Shown here: positions 38,787 to 48,041 of the stretch, one piece after another
How the letters are laid out: each line of letters starts with the position of its first letter
How positions within the stretch are numbered: position 1 is the stretch's first letter
Source: JBFKAV01 sp041621405
Lineage (GTDB): Bacteria; Pseudomonadota; Alphaproteobacteria; Rhodobacterales; Rhodobacteraceae
NCBI GenBank assembly: GCA_041621405.1
Contig: JBFKAV010000001.1
Coordinates: 29,965 to 93,964 of the forward strand
DNA length: 64,000 bases
Direction: 5' to 3'
Made by a program: the position numbers and the translations under genes
Notes under the pieces: generated by a model
What the model was told of the DNA's origin: nothing
Database searches by the model: none
Seen by the model: the letters and a program-made list of their open reading frames with translations, nothing else

Positions 38787-39815
38787 ATGAGCCACAAGGT
38801 CGCGATTCTGGGCGCGTCGGGCTATACCGGGGCCGAACTCGTCCGCCTCATCGCCAGCCACCCGGCGCTCGAGATCGCCGCGCTCACCGGCGAGCGCAAG
38901 GCCGGCATGGCGATGGCCGAAGTCTTTCCCTTCCTCGGGCATCTGGATCTGCCGCAGCTTCAGAAGATCGAGGAGCTCGATCTCTTCGGCATCGACCTGT
39001 GCTTCTGCGCCCTGCCCCACGCCACCTCGCAGGAGGTGATCGCCGGCCTGCCCGGCGGGCTCAAGGTCGTCGATCTCTCGGCCGACTTCCGGCTGCGCGA
39101 TCCGGCGGACTACCAGAAGTGGTACGGCAAGCCCCACGCCGCGCCCGAGCTGCAGAAGGAGGCTGTCTACGGCCTGACCGAGTTCTACCGCGACGAGATC
39201 CGCGCCGCCCGCCTCGTCGCCGGCACCGGCTGCAACGCCGCGGCCGGGCAATACGCGCTGCGACCGCTGATCGCCGCCGGCGTGGTCGACCTCGACGAGA
39301 TCGTGATCGACCTCAAGGCCGGCGTCTCCGGCGCCGGACGGTCGCTGAAGGAGACCCTGCTGCACGCGGAGCTCTCGGGCGGCACGCATCCCTATTCCGT
39401 GGGCGGCACGCACCGGCACCTGGGCGAGTTCGACCAGGAATTCTCGAAGATCGCCGGCCGCCGGGTCGAGGTCCAGTTCACGCCGCACCTGATGCCCTTC
39501 AACCGCGGCATCCTCGCCACCGTCTACGTCCGGGGCGAGCCCGAGGCGGTGCACCGCACGCTGGCCGGGGCCTATGCCGGCGAGCCCTTCCTGCACGTCC
39601 TGCCCTTCGGCCGGACCGCCTCCACCCGCTCGGTCGCCGGTTCGAACTTCTGCCACATCGGCGTCGCGGGCGACCGCAAGCCCGGCCGCGCCGTGGTCTT
39701 CGCCGCGCTCGACAACCTGGCCAAGGGCTCCTCGGGCCAGGCGATCCAGAACGCGAACCTGATGCTCGGGCTGGAGGAGACGGCTGGGCTGATGCTCGCT
39801 CCCGTCTTCCCTTGA
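38787..39815 (+). CDS. argC: N-acetyl-gamma-glutamyl-phosphate reductase
   Basis: A 342-residue NADPH-dependent enzyme of arginine biosynthesis, reducing N-acetylglutamyl phosphate to the semialdehyde. The Rossmann start is [20 protein letters not shown]; the catalytic cysteine is in [18 protein letters not shown] and the acid/base histidine in [12 protein letters not shown]. The second domain shows [20 protein letters not shown]. The type (342 residues, with [13 protein letters not shown]) is the common type 1 ArgC. A GGAGAGGA ribosome site precedes the start. The gene stands 60 bases after murI, with its own gap, and 27 bases before ccmE. Confidence 0.96.
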   Translation: MSHKVAILGASGYTGAELVRLIASHPALEIAALTGERKAGMAMAEVFPFLGHLDLPQLQKIEELDLFGIDLCFCALPHATSQEVIAGLPGGLKVVDLSADFRLRDPADYQKWYGKPHAAPELQKEAVYGLTEFYRDEIRAARLVAGTGCNAAAGQYALRPLIAAGVVDLDEIVIDLKAGVSGAGRSLKETLLHAELSGGTHPYSVGGTHRHLGEFDQEFSKIAGRRVEVQFTPHLMPFNRGILATVYVRGEPEAVHRTLAGAYAGEPFLHVLPFGRTASTRSVAGSNFCHIGVAGDRKPGRAVVFAALDNLAKGSSGQAIQNANLMLGLEETAGLMLAPVFP

Positions 39816-39842
39816 GCCCGGCGAGTTCCTAGGTAGACGGAC

Positions 39843-40310
39843 ATGAAGGGCCTGAAGAAGAAACGCCGGATCCAGGTGATCGTGCTCGCCGCCCTGGCCC
39901 TTGCCGTGGCCGCCGGTCTCATCGGCTTTGCCATGAAGGACGGCATCAACTTCTTCCGCTCGCCCTCCCAGGTCGTCGCCGAGCCGCCGGGGCCGTCGGA
40001 GACGTTCCGCATCGGCGGCCTCGTCGAGGAAGGCAGCCTCCTGCGCGGCCAGGGCGAGACCATCAGCTTCCGCGTCACCGACGGCGGCGCCTCGGTGCCG
40101 GTACGCTTCACCGGGGTCCTGCCCGACCTCTTCGGCGAGGGGCAGGGCATGGTCGGCACGGGCCGGCTGGTCGACGGCACTTTCGAGGCGAGCGAGATCC
40201 TCGCCAAACACGACGAGACCTACATGCCGAAGGAGGTGATCGACGCGCTGAAGGAGCAGGGCGTGTACGTCGACCCCGAGGGCGACGGCAGCCACGGCGA
40301 CGGAAGCTGA
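39843..40310 (+). CDS. ccmE: Cytochrome c maturation heme chaperone CcmE
   Basis: A 155-residue periplasmic heme chaperone anchored by one N-terminal span (IQVIVLAALALAVAAGLIGF, residues 10-29). It binds heme covalently through His123 in ILAKHDETYMPKEV, with Tyr127 as axial ligand. The OB-fold start GGLVEEGSLLRGQGETISF and RFTGVLPDLFGEGQGMVG are conserved. It receives heme from CcmC and hands it to the CcmF/CcmH complex, encoded 1.3 kb downstream. The two-gene lysis cassette between it and ccmF is unusual. Confidence 0.96.
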   Translation: MKGLKKKRRIQVIVLAALALAVAAGLIGFAMKDGINFFRSPSQVVAEPPGPSETFRIGGLVEEGSLLRGQGETISFRVTDGGASVPVRFTGVLPDLFGEGQGMVGTGRLVDGTFEASEILAKHDETYMPKEVIDALKEQGVYVDPEGDGSHGDGS

Positions 40311-40388
40311 GCCCCGCGCGCCCTGTTCCGGGCGCATTAACCCCTTCGCCCCGAGGATGCCCCGGCATTTCTTGCGCGGGGCATTCTC

Positions 40389-41000
40389 ATGAAATCCGTT
40401 TCCGACATCGCCGAGGAGATCGTCGGCCGCGAAGGCGGCTACGTGAACGATCCCGACGATCCCGGCGGCGCCACCAAGTACGGCGTCACCATCCACACCA
40501 TGCGCCGGCTCGGCATCGACCTGACCGGCGACGGCCGGGTCTCGGCGGCCGACGTCCGCCGGCTGACGCGCGATCAGGCGCGCGACATCTACGTCGAGCA
40601 CTATTTCCGCCGGCCCGGCCTCGCCGGCCTGCCCGAGGCGCTGCAGCTCTCGGTCTTCGACATGTACGTCAACGCCGGCGGCAACGCGGTCCGCGTGCTG
40701 CAACGGCTCCTGAACAAGATGGGCGAGCCCATCGCGGTGGACGGCGCGCTCGGGCCCTTGACACTCGCCGCCGCCCACCGCGCCGCCGCGGCCGCGCCGG
40801 CGCACATCGCCGACGCCTACGGCATCGCCCGGCGCAACTACTACTACGCCCTGGCCGACGCCCGGCCGGCGAGCCGCAAGTACGCACGCCGCCGCGACGG
40901 CGGCAAGGGCGGCTGGATCGCCCGCGCCGAGGAATTCATCTCGCCCCGCTTCCACCTCACGGACGCCGAGCACAGGGCGCGGGTGGCGGCATGGGGCTGA
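40389..41000 (+). CDS. Peptidoglycan hydrolase (GH108 endolysin type) with PG-binding domain
   Basis: A 203-residue phage-type endolysin. The GH108 lysozyme core is residues 5-95: VGREGGYVNDPDDPGGATKY, where Glu15 is the predicted catalytic acid, then LTRDQARDIYVEHYFRRPGL. The PG_binding_3 region follows (VFDMYVNAGGNAVRVLQRLL, then GALGPLTLAAAHRA). There is no signal peptide, so release must depend on a partner; the next gene, overlapping by 10 bases, encodes a holin-type membrane protein. In Rhodobacter relatives this pair is the lysis module used to free gene transfer agents. No other phage or GTA gene is near. Confidence 0.88.
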   Translation: MKSVSDIAEEIVGREGGYVNDPDDPGGATKYGVTIHTMRRLGIDLTGDGRVSAADVRRLTRDQARDIYVEHYFRRPGLAGLPEALQLSVFDMYVNAGGNAVRVLQRLLNKMGEPIAVDGALGPLTLAAAHRAAAAAPAHIADAYGIARRNYYYALADARPASRKYARRRDGGKGGWIARAEEFISPRFHLTDAEHRARVAAWG

Positions 41001-41485
41001 TCTCGCGCGTCCTCGGCGGCCCGGCCGCCACCACGGCGCTGGCCTCCGCGGCGACCCAGGTCGCCGAAGTCTTCACGCCGAACGCCACCAAGCGGATGGA
41101 GCTCTCCGCCGAGGCCTACCGCGCCGCCCTCGACGAGCACGGCGAGGAGTTCAGGCACGTCCGTCCCGGCTTCTTCGACCGCTTCGTCAACGGGCTCAAC
41201 CGGATGCCCCGGCCGATGCTGGCGCTGGGCACGCTCGGGCTCTTCGTCTACGCGATGATCGACCCGGCAAGCTTCGCCGAGCGCATGGTCGGCCTCGCCT
41301 ACGTGCCCGAGCCGCTCTGGTGGCTCCTCGGCGCCATCGTCAGCTTCTACTTCGGCGCCCGCGAGGCGCATTACTTCCGCTCCGCCCAGGCCCGCGACCT
41401 GCCGCCGAAGGGCGCGGCCGCGACGCCGACCGCCGCCGGGGACAACCCCGCGCTCGCCGAGTGGCGCGCAGCGGCCGGGGGCTGA
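40991..41485 (+). CDS. Holin of the GTA/3TM type
   Basis: A 164-residue membrane protein starting inside the endolysin gene (10-base overlap). After a soluble N-terminal part (LASAATQVAEVFTPNATKRM, NATKRMELSAEAYRAALDEH) come two clear spans, PMLALGTLGLFVYAMID (residues 73-90) and LWWLLGAIVSFYFGARE (107-123), with a possible weaker third. HVRPGFFDRFVNGLNRMPRP before the first span and YFGAREAHYFR after the second are hallmarks of the GTA holin (pfam GTA_holin_3TM). It should open the inner membrane to let the endolysin reach peptidoglycan. Confidence 0.85.
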   Translation: MGLISRVLGGPAATTALASAATQVAEVFTPNATKRMELSAEAYRAALDEHGEEFRHVRPGFFDRFVNGLNRMPRPMLALGTLGLFVYAMIDPASFAERMVGLAYVPEPLWWLLGAIVSFYFGAREAHYFRSAQARDLPPKGAAATPTAAGDNPALAEWRAAAGG

Positions 41486-41637
41486 CCCCCGTCCTGCCCT
41501 TCCTCTTGTTCCAAATACCGCACGGGGGGCCGCGGGGGGTGTGAAACCCTCCGCTCCGACGCGGCGGCCCTCACGACGCCGCGACAACCGGGCGCAGCCC
41601 ATTGGCCTTCCCGGCCCGAGCCCCTATTCTCGCGCCC

Positions 41638-43611
41638 ATGATCGTCGAGCTCGGCCATTTCGCCCTGATCCTCGCCTTCGTGGTCGCCATCGTGCAGATG
41701 GTTGTCCCGCTCGTCGGCGCGCACAAGCGCTGGACCTCCTGGATGGCCGTCGCCGAGCCCGCGGCGACGCTGCAATTCCTGCTCGTCGCCGCCGCCTTCG
41801 CGGCGCTGACCTACGCCTTCGTCACCTCGGATTTCTCGCTTCGCCTAGTCACGCTCAACTCGCACACGGCCAAGCCCCTGCTCTACAAGGTCTCCGGCGT
41901 CTGGGGGAACCACGAGGGCTCGATGCTGCTCTGGGTCCTGATCCTCACGCTCTTCGGCGCCTCGGCCGCCTGGTTCGGCGGCAACCTGCCGCCCGGGCTG
42001 CGGGCCCGCGTGCTTGCGGTGCAGGCGGCGATCGGGGTCGCGTTCCATGCCTTCATACTCTTCACCTCGAACCCGTTTCTCAGGCTCGAGGTCGCGCCCT
42101 TCGACGGCCAGGACCTCAATCCCCTGCTGCAGGATCCCGGCCTCGCCTTCCACCCGCCGTTCCTCTACCTCGGCTATGTAGGTCTCTCGATGAGCTTCTC
42201 CTTCGCCGTCGCGGCGCTGATCGAGGGCCGGGTCGACGCCGCCTGGGGCCGCTGGGTCAGGCCCTGGACGCTCGCCGCCTGGCTGTTTCTGACCGTCGGC
42301 ATCGCGCTCGGCTCCTGGTGGGCCTATTACGAGCTCGGCTGGGGCGGCTTCTGGTTCTGGGACCCGGTCGAGAACGCCTCGTTCATGCCCTGGCTGATCG
42401 CGGCGGCGCTGCTCCATTCCGCCATCGTGGTCGAGAAGCGCGAGGCCTTGAAGGCCTGGACCATCCTCCTCGCGATCCTCGCCTTCGGCTTCTCGCTCAT
42501 CGGCACCTTCATCGTCCGCTCCGGGGTGCTGACCTCGGTCCACGCCTTCGCCAACGACCCCGAGCGCGGGGTCTTCATCCTGGCGATCCTCGCCGTCTTC
42601 ATGGGCGGCGCGCTCACCCTCTTCGCCGCGCGCGCTGGCGCCATGGAGGCCAAAGGCGTCTTCGCCACGCTCAGCCGCGAGACCGGGATCGTCGCCAACA
42701 ACATCCTGCTCTCGATCGCCTGCTTCGTGGTCTTCGTCGGCACCGTCTGGCCGCTCGTCGCCGAAATGGCCGTCGACCGCAAGCTCTCGGTCGGCGCGCC
42801 CTACTTCAACGCCGCCTTCTCGCCCTTCATGGTGGCGCTCGCCGTGATCATGCCCGTCGGCGCCATGCTGCCCTGGAAACGCGCCTCGCTCGCCCGCGCG
42901 ATGCGCCCGCTTTGGGGCGTGCTGGCGCTCGCGCTCGCCATCGGCGCGCTGGTCTGGGCGATGCAGACCGGGCGCTCGGCGCTCGGTCCGGTCGGTGTCG
43001 GTCTCGGTCTCTGGGTCACCCTCGGCGCCGCCGTCGACCTCTGGAGCCGCACCGGGCGCGGCGCGCCAGGCCAGCGCCTCGCCCGCCTCGCGCGGCTGCC
43101 GCGCGCTGATTGGGGCAAGTCCACCGCCCATGCCGGGCTCGGCATCACCGTCTTCGCCATCGCCGCACTGCTCGCCTGGCAGGTCGAGGACATCCGCGTC
43201 GCGCAGCAAGGCGAGCGCTTCGAGGTCGCCGGCCTCGGCATCGAGCTGCGCGAGGTCCGCGAAGCGCAGGGGCCGAACTACCGCACCAGCATCGCCGAGA
43301 TGGCGGTCTTCCGGGGCGACCGCGAGATCGCCGTGCTCCACCCCGAGAAGCGCCTCTACCCGGTGGCGCGGATGCCGACCACCGAAGCGGCGATCCGAAA
43401 CGGGTTCCTGGCCGACATCTACCTGGTGATCGGCGACCCGCAGGAGGGCGGCGGCTGGGCCGTGCGCACCTACATCAAGCCCTTCGCCAACTGGATCTGG
43501 GGCGGGGCGATCGTGATGGCGCTGGGCGGACTCCTCAGCCTCAGCGACCGCCGCTACCGGGTGGCCGCCGGCGCGCGGCGGGCAAGCCCCGGCACGGTGC
43601 CGGCGGAATGA
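41638..43611 (+). CDS. ccmF: Cytochrome c heme lyase subunit CcmF
   Basis: A 657-residue membrane protein with about 15 spans that attaches heme to apocytochrome c. The WWD domain is [20 protein letters not shown] at about residues 230-250; the heme-handling histidines are in [19 protein letters not shown] and [10 protein letters not shown]. The ATG at 41638 begins the standard CcmF start ([16 protein letters not shown]). Conserved CcmF features continue with [20 protein letters not shown] and [20 protein letters not shown]. Its stop overlaps ccmH by four bases (ATGA), giving ccmF-ccmH as a coupled pair. Confidence 0.96.
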   Translation: MIVELGHFALILAFVVAIVQMVVPLVGAHKRWTSWMAVAEPAATLQFLLVAAAFAALTYAFVTSDFSLRLVTLNSHTAKPLLYKVSGVWGNHEGSMLLWVLILTLFGASAAWFGGNLPPGLRARVLAVQAAIGVAFHAFILFTSNPFLRLEVAPFDGQDLNPLLQDPGLAFHPPFLYLGYVGLSMSFSFAVAALIEGRVDAAWGRWVRPWTLAAWLFLTVGIALGSWWAYYELGWGGFWFWDPVENASFMPWLIAAALLHSAIVVEKREALKAWTILLAILAFGFSLIGTFIVRSGVLTSVHAFANDPERGVFILAILAVFMGGALTLFAARAGAMEAKGVFATLSRETGIVANNILLSIACFVVFVGTVWPLVAEMAVDRKLSVGAPYFNAAFSPFMVALAVIMPVGAMLPWKRASLARAMRPLWGVLALALAIGALVWAMQTGRSALGPVGVGLGLWVTLGAAVDLWSRTGRGAPGQRLARLARLPRADWGKSTAHAGLGITVFAIAALLAWQVEDIRVAQQGERFEVAGLGIELREVREAQGPNYRTSIAEMAVFRGDREIAVLHPEKRLYPVARMPTTEAAIRNGFLADIYLVIGDPQEGGGWAVRTYIKPFANWIWGGAIVMALGGLLSLSDRRYRVAAGARRASPGTVPAE

Positions 43612-44060
43612 GACGGCTCCTGCTCCTGCTGGCGTTCCTCGCCGGCCCCGCCTTCGCGGTGCAGCCCGACGAGATCCTCGACGACCCCGCGCTCGAGGCC
43701 CGCGCCCGCGAGATCTCGGCCGGGCTCCGCTGCCTCGTCTGCCGCAACGAATCGATCGACGAATCGAACGCCGACCTCGCCCGCGACCTGCGGCTCCTGG
43801 TCCGCGAGCGCCTGGTCGCCGGCGACAGCGACGCCGAGGTGGTCTCCTTCGTCGTCGAGCGCTACGGCGAATACGTGCTGCTGAAACCCTCCGCCTCGGG
43901 CGCGAACCTGATCCTGTGGCTCGCCGGGCCGCTGATGCTGGCGCTGGCGCTTCTTGGCGCCGGCGTCTACGTCGCCCGCCGCCGCCGCAGCCCCGAACCG
44001 GGCGCGGAGGACCTCTCGGAGGCCGAGAAGGCCCGCCTCGCCGAAATCCTGAAGGAGTGA
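43608..44060 (+). CDS. ccmH: Cytochrome c maturation thiol oxidoreductase CcmH (CcmL-like)
   Basis: A 150-residue periplasmic protein anchored to the inner membrane. Residues 1-18 are a signal sequence ([16 protein letters not shown]), followed by the mature domain with the redox pair [14 protein letters not shown] (Cys42, Cys45), which reduces the apocytochrome disulfide before heme attachment. A C-terminal span ([20 protein letters not shown]) and a short cytoplasmic tail follow. It corresponds to the CcmH N-terminal (CcmL) module; the TPR-bearing CcmI part is not in the window. It is coupled to ccmF by a 4-base overlap. Confidence 0.93.
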   Translation: MRRLLLLLAFLAGPAFAVQPDEILDDPALEARAREISAGLRCLVCRNESIDESNADLARDLRLLVRERLVAGDSDAEVVSFVVERYGEYVLLKPSASGANLILWLAGPLMLALALLGAGVYVARRRRSPEPGAEDLSEAEKARLAEILKE

Positions 44061-44128
44061 CGCGGGGTCCCGCTTCCCCTTCGCGCCGGTCGGCCTATGC
44101 TTCCCCCGAGGTCCGGAAGGAGCGCGCG

Positions 44129-44905
44129 ATGGAGTACCAGACGATCACCCTCAGCATCGAGGACGGCGTCGCCGTGCTCACGCTCAATCGCCCCGAGGTG
44201 ATGAACGCGCTCAACGCGCAAATGCGCGCCGAGATCCTGCACGCCGCGCGGGCGGCGCCGAAATCGGCGCGGGTGCTGGTGATGACCGGCGCGGGCCGCG
44301 CCTTCTGCTCGGGCCAGGACCTCGGCGCCGGTGGCAGCGCCGCCGAGATCGACCTCGAGCGCACGCTCCGCGACGAGTACGAGCCGATGCTGAAGGCGAT
44401 CTTCGACTGCAAGATCCCCACCATCGCGGCGGTGAACGGCGCCGCGGCCGGCGCCGGGGCCAACCTCGCGCTCGCGGCCGACGTCGTGATTGCGGCCGAA
44501 GGGGCAAGCTTCATTCAGGCCTTCGCCCGGATCGGGCTGGTTCCCGACGCCGGCGGCACCTACTGGCTGCCGCGCCAGGTTGGCCTGGCCCGCGCCATGG
44601 GTGCGGCGCTCTTCGCCGAGAAGGTCACCGCCCACCAGGCCGCCGACTGGGGCATGATCTGGGAGGCGGTGCCCGACGCGGACTTCGCCGCCCACTGGCA
44701 GGCCCGCGCCCGCCATCTTGCCCAGGGCCCCACCGCCACCTACCGGCACATCAAGGCGGCGCTCAGGCAGAGCTTTGCCAACACCCTCGACGAGCAGCTC
44801 GCGCTCGAAGCCCATCTGCAGGGCGAATGCGGCCGGTCCCGGGATTTCAAGGAAGGCGTGCTCGCGTTCCTCGAAAAGCGCGCGGCGGCGTTCGAGGGGC
44901 GCTGA
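44129..44905 (+). CDS. Enoyl-CoA hydratase/isomerase (PaaG-like)
   Basis: A 258-residue crotonase-fold enzyme. It shows VLTLNRPEVMNALNAQMRAE, the oxyanion blocks GRAFCSGQDLG (replacing the usual DLKEM) and NGAAAGAGANLALAADVV, and FIQAFARIGLVPDAGGTYWL, where the second catalytic residue is Asp rather than Glu. That Asp with the GTYWLPR segment is typical of PaaG, the ring-opening isomerase of phenylacetate breakdown; no other paa genes are nearby, so a general acyl-CoA hydratase or isomerase is also possible. It is downstream of ccmH (68 bases) in the same direction and convergent with the SDR gene. Confidence 0.86.
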   Translation: MEYQTITLSIEDGVAVLTLNRPEVMNALNAQMRAEILHAARAAPKSARVLVMTGAGRAFCSGQDLGAGGSAAEIDLERTLRDEYEPMLKAIFDCKIPTIAAVNGAAAGAGANLALAADVVIAAEGASFIQAFARIGLVPDAGGTYWLPRQVGLARAMGAALFAEKVTAHQAADWGMIWEAVPDADFAAHWQARARHLAQGPTATYRHIKAALRQSFANTLDEQLALEAHLQGECGRSRDFKEGVLAFLEKRAAAFEGR

Positions 44906-44916
44906 TCCGGCTCTCG

Positions 44917-45729
44917 TCACCTTGCCATGGCGCGGAGGATCCGATCGCTCATCCGGTAGGGCAGGTGGCGGAACAGGAACGGCAGGAGCCTGCCGTACTG
45001 GCCGCCGCGATACATCGGGCGGGGCCTTTCGGCCTCGGCGGCGGCGCGGATCAGCTCGGCGACCACCCCGGGGTTGGATCCCCGGCTATTGCCGACGAGC
45101 CTCGCCATCTTCTCCGCGGCCGGCGCATAGGCACCCTTGCCCGAAGCGCGCAGCATCTTCTCCTTGATGATGCCGTTGAAGCCTGTGTCGACTCCGCCGG
45201 GGGCCACCAGCACCATGTTGATTCCGAACGGCTCGACCTCGAAGCGCATGGCGTTGGTGAAGCCTTCGACGAACCATTTCGTGCCGTGGTACCAGGCGCC
45301 GAGCGGGGTCCAGATCGTCCCGCCCATCGACGAGATATTGATGATGGTTCCGCCGTTCCGCGCCCGCATCTGCGGCAGGACGAGCTGGGTCATGCGGGCC
45401 AGCCCGAAGACGTTGACCTCGACCTGGCGCCGGGCCTCCTCCATCGGCACGTCCTCCACGGCGCCGTAGCTGCCGTAGCCCGCGTTGTTGACCAGCACGT
45501 CGATCCGGCCCTCCGCATCGACCACCGCGGCGACGGTGCGGGTCATCGACGCCTCGTCGGTGACGTCGAGCTCTAGCGCGTGGCCGCCGGCCTCCACCAG
45601 CGGCTGCATCTCTGCGACGCGGCGCGCGCCGCCATAGACCTCGTGGCCGGCCCGGGCGAGCTCGACGGCGGCGGCAAGGCCTATGCCGGACGAGGCACCG
45701 GTGACCAGGACGACCTTCTGACGGGGCAT
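44917..45729 (-). CDS. Short-chain dehydrogenase/reductase
   Basis: A 270-residue classical SDR. The NAD(P)-binding loop is VLVTGASSGIGLAAAVELAR (TGxxxGIG), the structural NNAGYGSYGAVED follows, and the catalytic set is Ser in IINISSMGG and the Tyr-x-x-x-Lys of WYHGTKWFVEG. The arginine pair near residue 36 (GGARRVAEM) favours NADPH. The C-terminal tail has a hydrophobic RPMYRGGQYGRLLPFLFRHL region, typical of SDRs acting on lipid or retinoid-like substrates. It is divergent from the TetR gene, whose two operators lie in the shared gap, so it is the probable target of that regulator. Confidence 0.92.
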   Translation of the reverse strand: MPRQKVVLVTGASSGIGLAAAVELARAGHEVYGGARRVAEMQPLVEAGGHALELDVTDEASMTRTVAAVVDAEGRIDVLVNNAGYGSYGAVEDVPMEEARRQVEVNVFGLARMTQLVLPQMRARNGGTIINISSMGGTIWTPLGAWYHGTKWFVEGFTNAMRFEVEPFGINMVLVAPGGVDTGFNGIIKEKMLRASGKGAYAPAAEKMARLVGNSRGSNPGVVAELIRAAAEAERPRPMYRGGQYGRLLPFLFRHLPYRMSDRILRAMAR

Positions 45730-45772
45730 GTGACGATTCCTTGTTGCCGCGGGCAGGGTTACCGGCTAGATA

Positions 45773-45811
45773 AATGACCGTGGGTCAGTTCAATAATGAC
45801 CGGCAGTCATT
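45773..45811. promoter_or_regulatory. Two palindromic operators in the SDR/TetR divergent gap
   Basis: Site A (45773-45789) and site B (45795-45811) are related 17-base sequences: both begin AATGACC and share a TGAC/GTCA arm pair around a 5-base middle. Site A holds the perfect inner palindrome TGACC-GTG-GGTCA; site B is AATGAC-CGGCA-GTCATT, a perfect 6-base-arm palindrome. The centres are 22 bases apart, two turns of the helix, as needed for two dimers side by side. They are typical TetR half-site forms. They sit 44 to 82 bases from the SDR start and just upstream of the TetR start, so both genes should be repressed. Confidence 0.8.
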
Positions 45812-45827
45812 TATGCAAGGGGAAAGC

Positions 45828-46508
45828 GTGGCCGGGGCTGCGAAAGGACGTCACGTCACCCGCCGGGCGCGCACCGAAGAGGCGCGCGAGGGTCGCCGCG
45901 CGGCGATCCTCGCCGCCGCGGCGGCGGCGCTGGCGGAAGAGGGGTTCGAGGCGGTCTCGATGAACGGCCTCGCCGAGCGCGCCGGCCTCGCCAAGGGCAC
46001 GCTCTACCTCTACTTCCGCACCCGTGAGGAGGTGTTCGTCGCCCTGTTCCTGGATAGCCTGGCCGGCTTCGCCCATCGCGTCGAGGCCGGCCTCCATGCC
46101 GGGCAGAGCGACGAGGACGCGGTCGCGGCGCTGGTTGCGGCCGCAGAGGCGGACCCCGCTTACCTGGCGCTGACGGCCCGGCTCGGGGCGGTGATCGAGC
46201 AGAATCTGCCGCCGGAGGTCCTGTTCGCCGCCAAGCGCGAGATCATGGCCCGGTTCCGCGAACTCACCGCGCAGCTGGGGGCCAGCTTCGGCCTCGGCGG
46301 GGAGGCCGCGCCGGTCTTCGGTCTCTCGGCGATGGTGGCCCTCCATGGGGCGGCGGCAGCCTCGGCCGTCGCGCCGCCGAAGGGTGTGGAGCTGCCGCCC
46401 GACGTCGCCGAGATCTTCGCGATATCGCAGTTCCGGCCGCTGGCGACGGTGGCCCTCGCCACCGCGCTCGCAGGCGCAAGGGCAATCGACGCGCGCCGCC
46501 AGGGCTGA
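45828..46508 (+). CDS. TetR-family transcriptional repressor
   Basis: A 226-residue regulator. The N-terminal HTH is RRAAILAAAAAALAEEGFEA with MNGLAERAGLAKGTLYLYFR (the TetR signature). I start at GTG 45828, preceded by AAGGGGAA; ATGs at 45774 and 45813 are in frame but have no ribosome site, and 45774 lies inside an operator. The C-terminal ligand domain (residue 75 on) is all-helical, with a hydrophobic middle and GLSAMVALHGAAAASAVAPP. Likely binds an acyl-CoA or lipophilic molecule. It is divergent from the SDR gene and probably represses itself and that gene. Confidence 0.88.
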   Translation: MAGAAKGRHVTRRARTEEAREGRRAAILAAAAAALAEEGFEAVSMNGLAERAGLAKGTLYLYFRTREEVFVALFLDSLAGFAHRVEAGLHAGQSDEDAVAALVAAAEADPAYLALTARLGAVIEQNLPPEVLFAAKREIMARFRELTAQLGASFGLGGEAAPVFGLSAMVALHGAAAASAVAPPKGVELPPDVAEIFAISQFRPLATVALATALAGARAIDARRQG

Positions 46509-46667
46509 TGCTCCGGCCTCGGAGCGAGGGCTCCCGGAAGTACGGCTGCGGGCCGATACCGCCAAGCCCCGCCAGCGGCGGTGCGTCATCGGGCGGATCG
46601 CCTCCGCCACGTCACCTCCTCTCGCCGGAAAGGGCAAAGGCCGCCTCGCGGGATGCCTTCGGCGGGA

Positions 46668-47969
46668 TCAGCGGTCCTCGACCTCGACGTAGTCGCGCTT
46701 TGGCGCACCGACATAGAGCTGGCGCGGCCGGCCGATCTTCTGGGTCGGGTCGCCGATCATCTCTTTCCACTGCGAGATCCAGCCGACGGTCCGGCTCAGC
46801 GCGAAGATCGGCGTGAACATCGCCGTCGGGAAGCCCATCGCCTCGAGGATGATGCCGGAATAGAAATCGACGTTGGGATAGAGCTTCTTCTCGATGAAGT
46901 AGTCGTCCTCGAGCGCGATCCGCTCGAGCTCCTTGGCCACCTTCAGAGTCTCGTTGTTGTTGATGCCGAGCAGCCCCAGCACCTCGTCGGCCGACTGCTT
47001 CATCACCTTCGCGCGCGGGTCGAAGTTCTTGTAGACTCGGTGCCCGAAGCCCATCAGGCGGAACGGATCGTCCTTGTCCTTGGCTCGCTTGATGTAGTCC
47101 GGGATCCGGTCGACGGTGCCGATCTCGCGCAGCATCTCCAGGCAGGCCTGGTTTGCGCCGCCATGGGCCGGGCCCCAGAGGCAGGCGATGCCGGCGGCGA
47201 TGCAGGCGAACGGGTTGGCGCCCGAGGAGCCGGCGAGGCGGACGGTCGAGGTCGAGGCGTTCTGCTCGTGGTCCGCGTGCAGCATCATGATGCGGTCCAT
47301 CGCGCGGCAGAGGATCGGGTCGACCACGTAGTCCTCGGCCGGCACCCGGAAGCACATGTTGAGGAAGTTGCCGGCGTAGTCGAGCGAGTTGTTCGGATAG
47401 ATGAACGGCTGGCCGGACCAGTACTTGAAGGCCCAGGCGGCGATCGTCGGCATCTTGGCGATCATCCGGATCGCGGCCACCTCGCGCTGCCAGGGATCGG
47501 TGACGTCGGTCGAATCGTGGTAGAAGGCCGACATCGCGCCGACCACGCCCACCATCGTCGCCATCGGGTGCGCGTCGCGCCGGAAGCCGCGGAAGAAATA
47601 CACCATCTGCTCGTGCAGCATCGTGTGACGCGTCACCCGGGTCTCGAAATCCTCCATCTGCGCGGCATCGGGAAGCTCGCCGTAGAGCAGCAGGTAGCAG
47701 ACCTCCAGGAAGTGCGATTTCTCGGCCAGCTGCTCGATCGGGTAGCCGCGGTAGAGCAGCTCGCCCTCGTCGCCGTCGATATAGGTGATGGTCGACTCGC
47801 ACGAGGCGGTGGAGGTGAAGCCCGGGTCGTAGGTGAACACGTCGCCCTGGCCGTAGAGCTTGCGGATGTCGATCACGTCGGGGCCGATGGTCGGCGAGAG
47901 AAGCGGCAGCTCGAGGCGCTTGTTCTCGAAGCTCAGCGTTGCCGTGCGGGTGTGCTTGGTGTCGGCCAT
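46668..47969 (-). CDS. gltA: Citrate synthase
   Basis: A 433-residue type II citrate synthase, entry enzyme of the TCA cycle. Catalytic residues: His in [17 protein letters not shown], the second His in [13 protein letters not shown], and the Asp near the end of the core. The [14 protein letters not shown] block binds CoA and the substrate. Start is ATG 47969 (AAGGGAC upstream; family N-terminus [20 protein letters not shown]). It ends convergently with the TetR gene, after a 159-base gap in which I see nothing distinct. A perfect palindrome lies just before the start. Confidence 0.97.
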   Translation of the reverse strand: MADTKHTRTATLSFENKRLELPLLSPTIGPDVIDIRKLYGQGDVFTYDPGFTSTASCESTITYIDGDEGELLYRGYPIEQLAEKSHFLEVCYLLLYGELPDAAQMEDFETRVTRHTMLHEQMVYFFRGFRRDAHPMATMVGVVGAMSAFYHDSTDVTDPWQREVAAIRMIAKMPTIAAWAFKYWSGQPFIYPNNSLDYAGNFLNMCFRVPAEDYVVDPILCRAMDRIMMLHADHEQNASTSTVRLAGSSGANPFACIAAGIACLWGPAHGGANQACLEMLREIGTVDRIPDYIKRAKDKDDPFRLMGFGHRVYKNFDPRAKVMKQSADEVLGLLGINNNETLKVAKELERIALEDDYFIEKKLYPNVDFYSGIILEAMGFPTAMFTPIFALSRTVGWISQWKEMIGDPTQKIGRPRQLYVGAPKRDYVEVEDR

Positions 47970-47987
47970 GTCAGTCCCTTTCCTGGA

Positions 47988-48002
47988 GCCGGAAGTTCCG
48001 GC
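47988..48002. promoter_or_regulatory. Perfect 15-base palindrome upstream of gltA
   Basis: GCCGGAA-G-TTCCGGC occupies 47988-48002, beginning 19 bases before the gltA start, just ahead of its ribosome site. It could be an operator, or an mRNA hairpin close to the start that modulates translation, or the tail of gltX mRNA acting as a terminator stem (no T-run). The position favours the first two. Confidence 0.45.
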
Positions 48003-48041
48003 CGCATACATCCCCGGACGCAGGCCCCGCGCGCATGGCCC

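Noticed and set aside
37800..40973. 1057-residue minus-strand frame across murI, argC, ccmE and the endolysin
   Set aside because: It crosses four well-supported plus-strand genes, and its composition is that of a reverse-strand shadow.
45774..45827. Longer TetR start at ATG 45774 or 45813
   Set aside because: No ribosome site, and the first lies inside the operator; GTG 45828 has AAGGGG in the right place.
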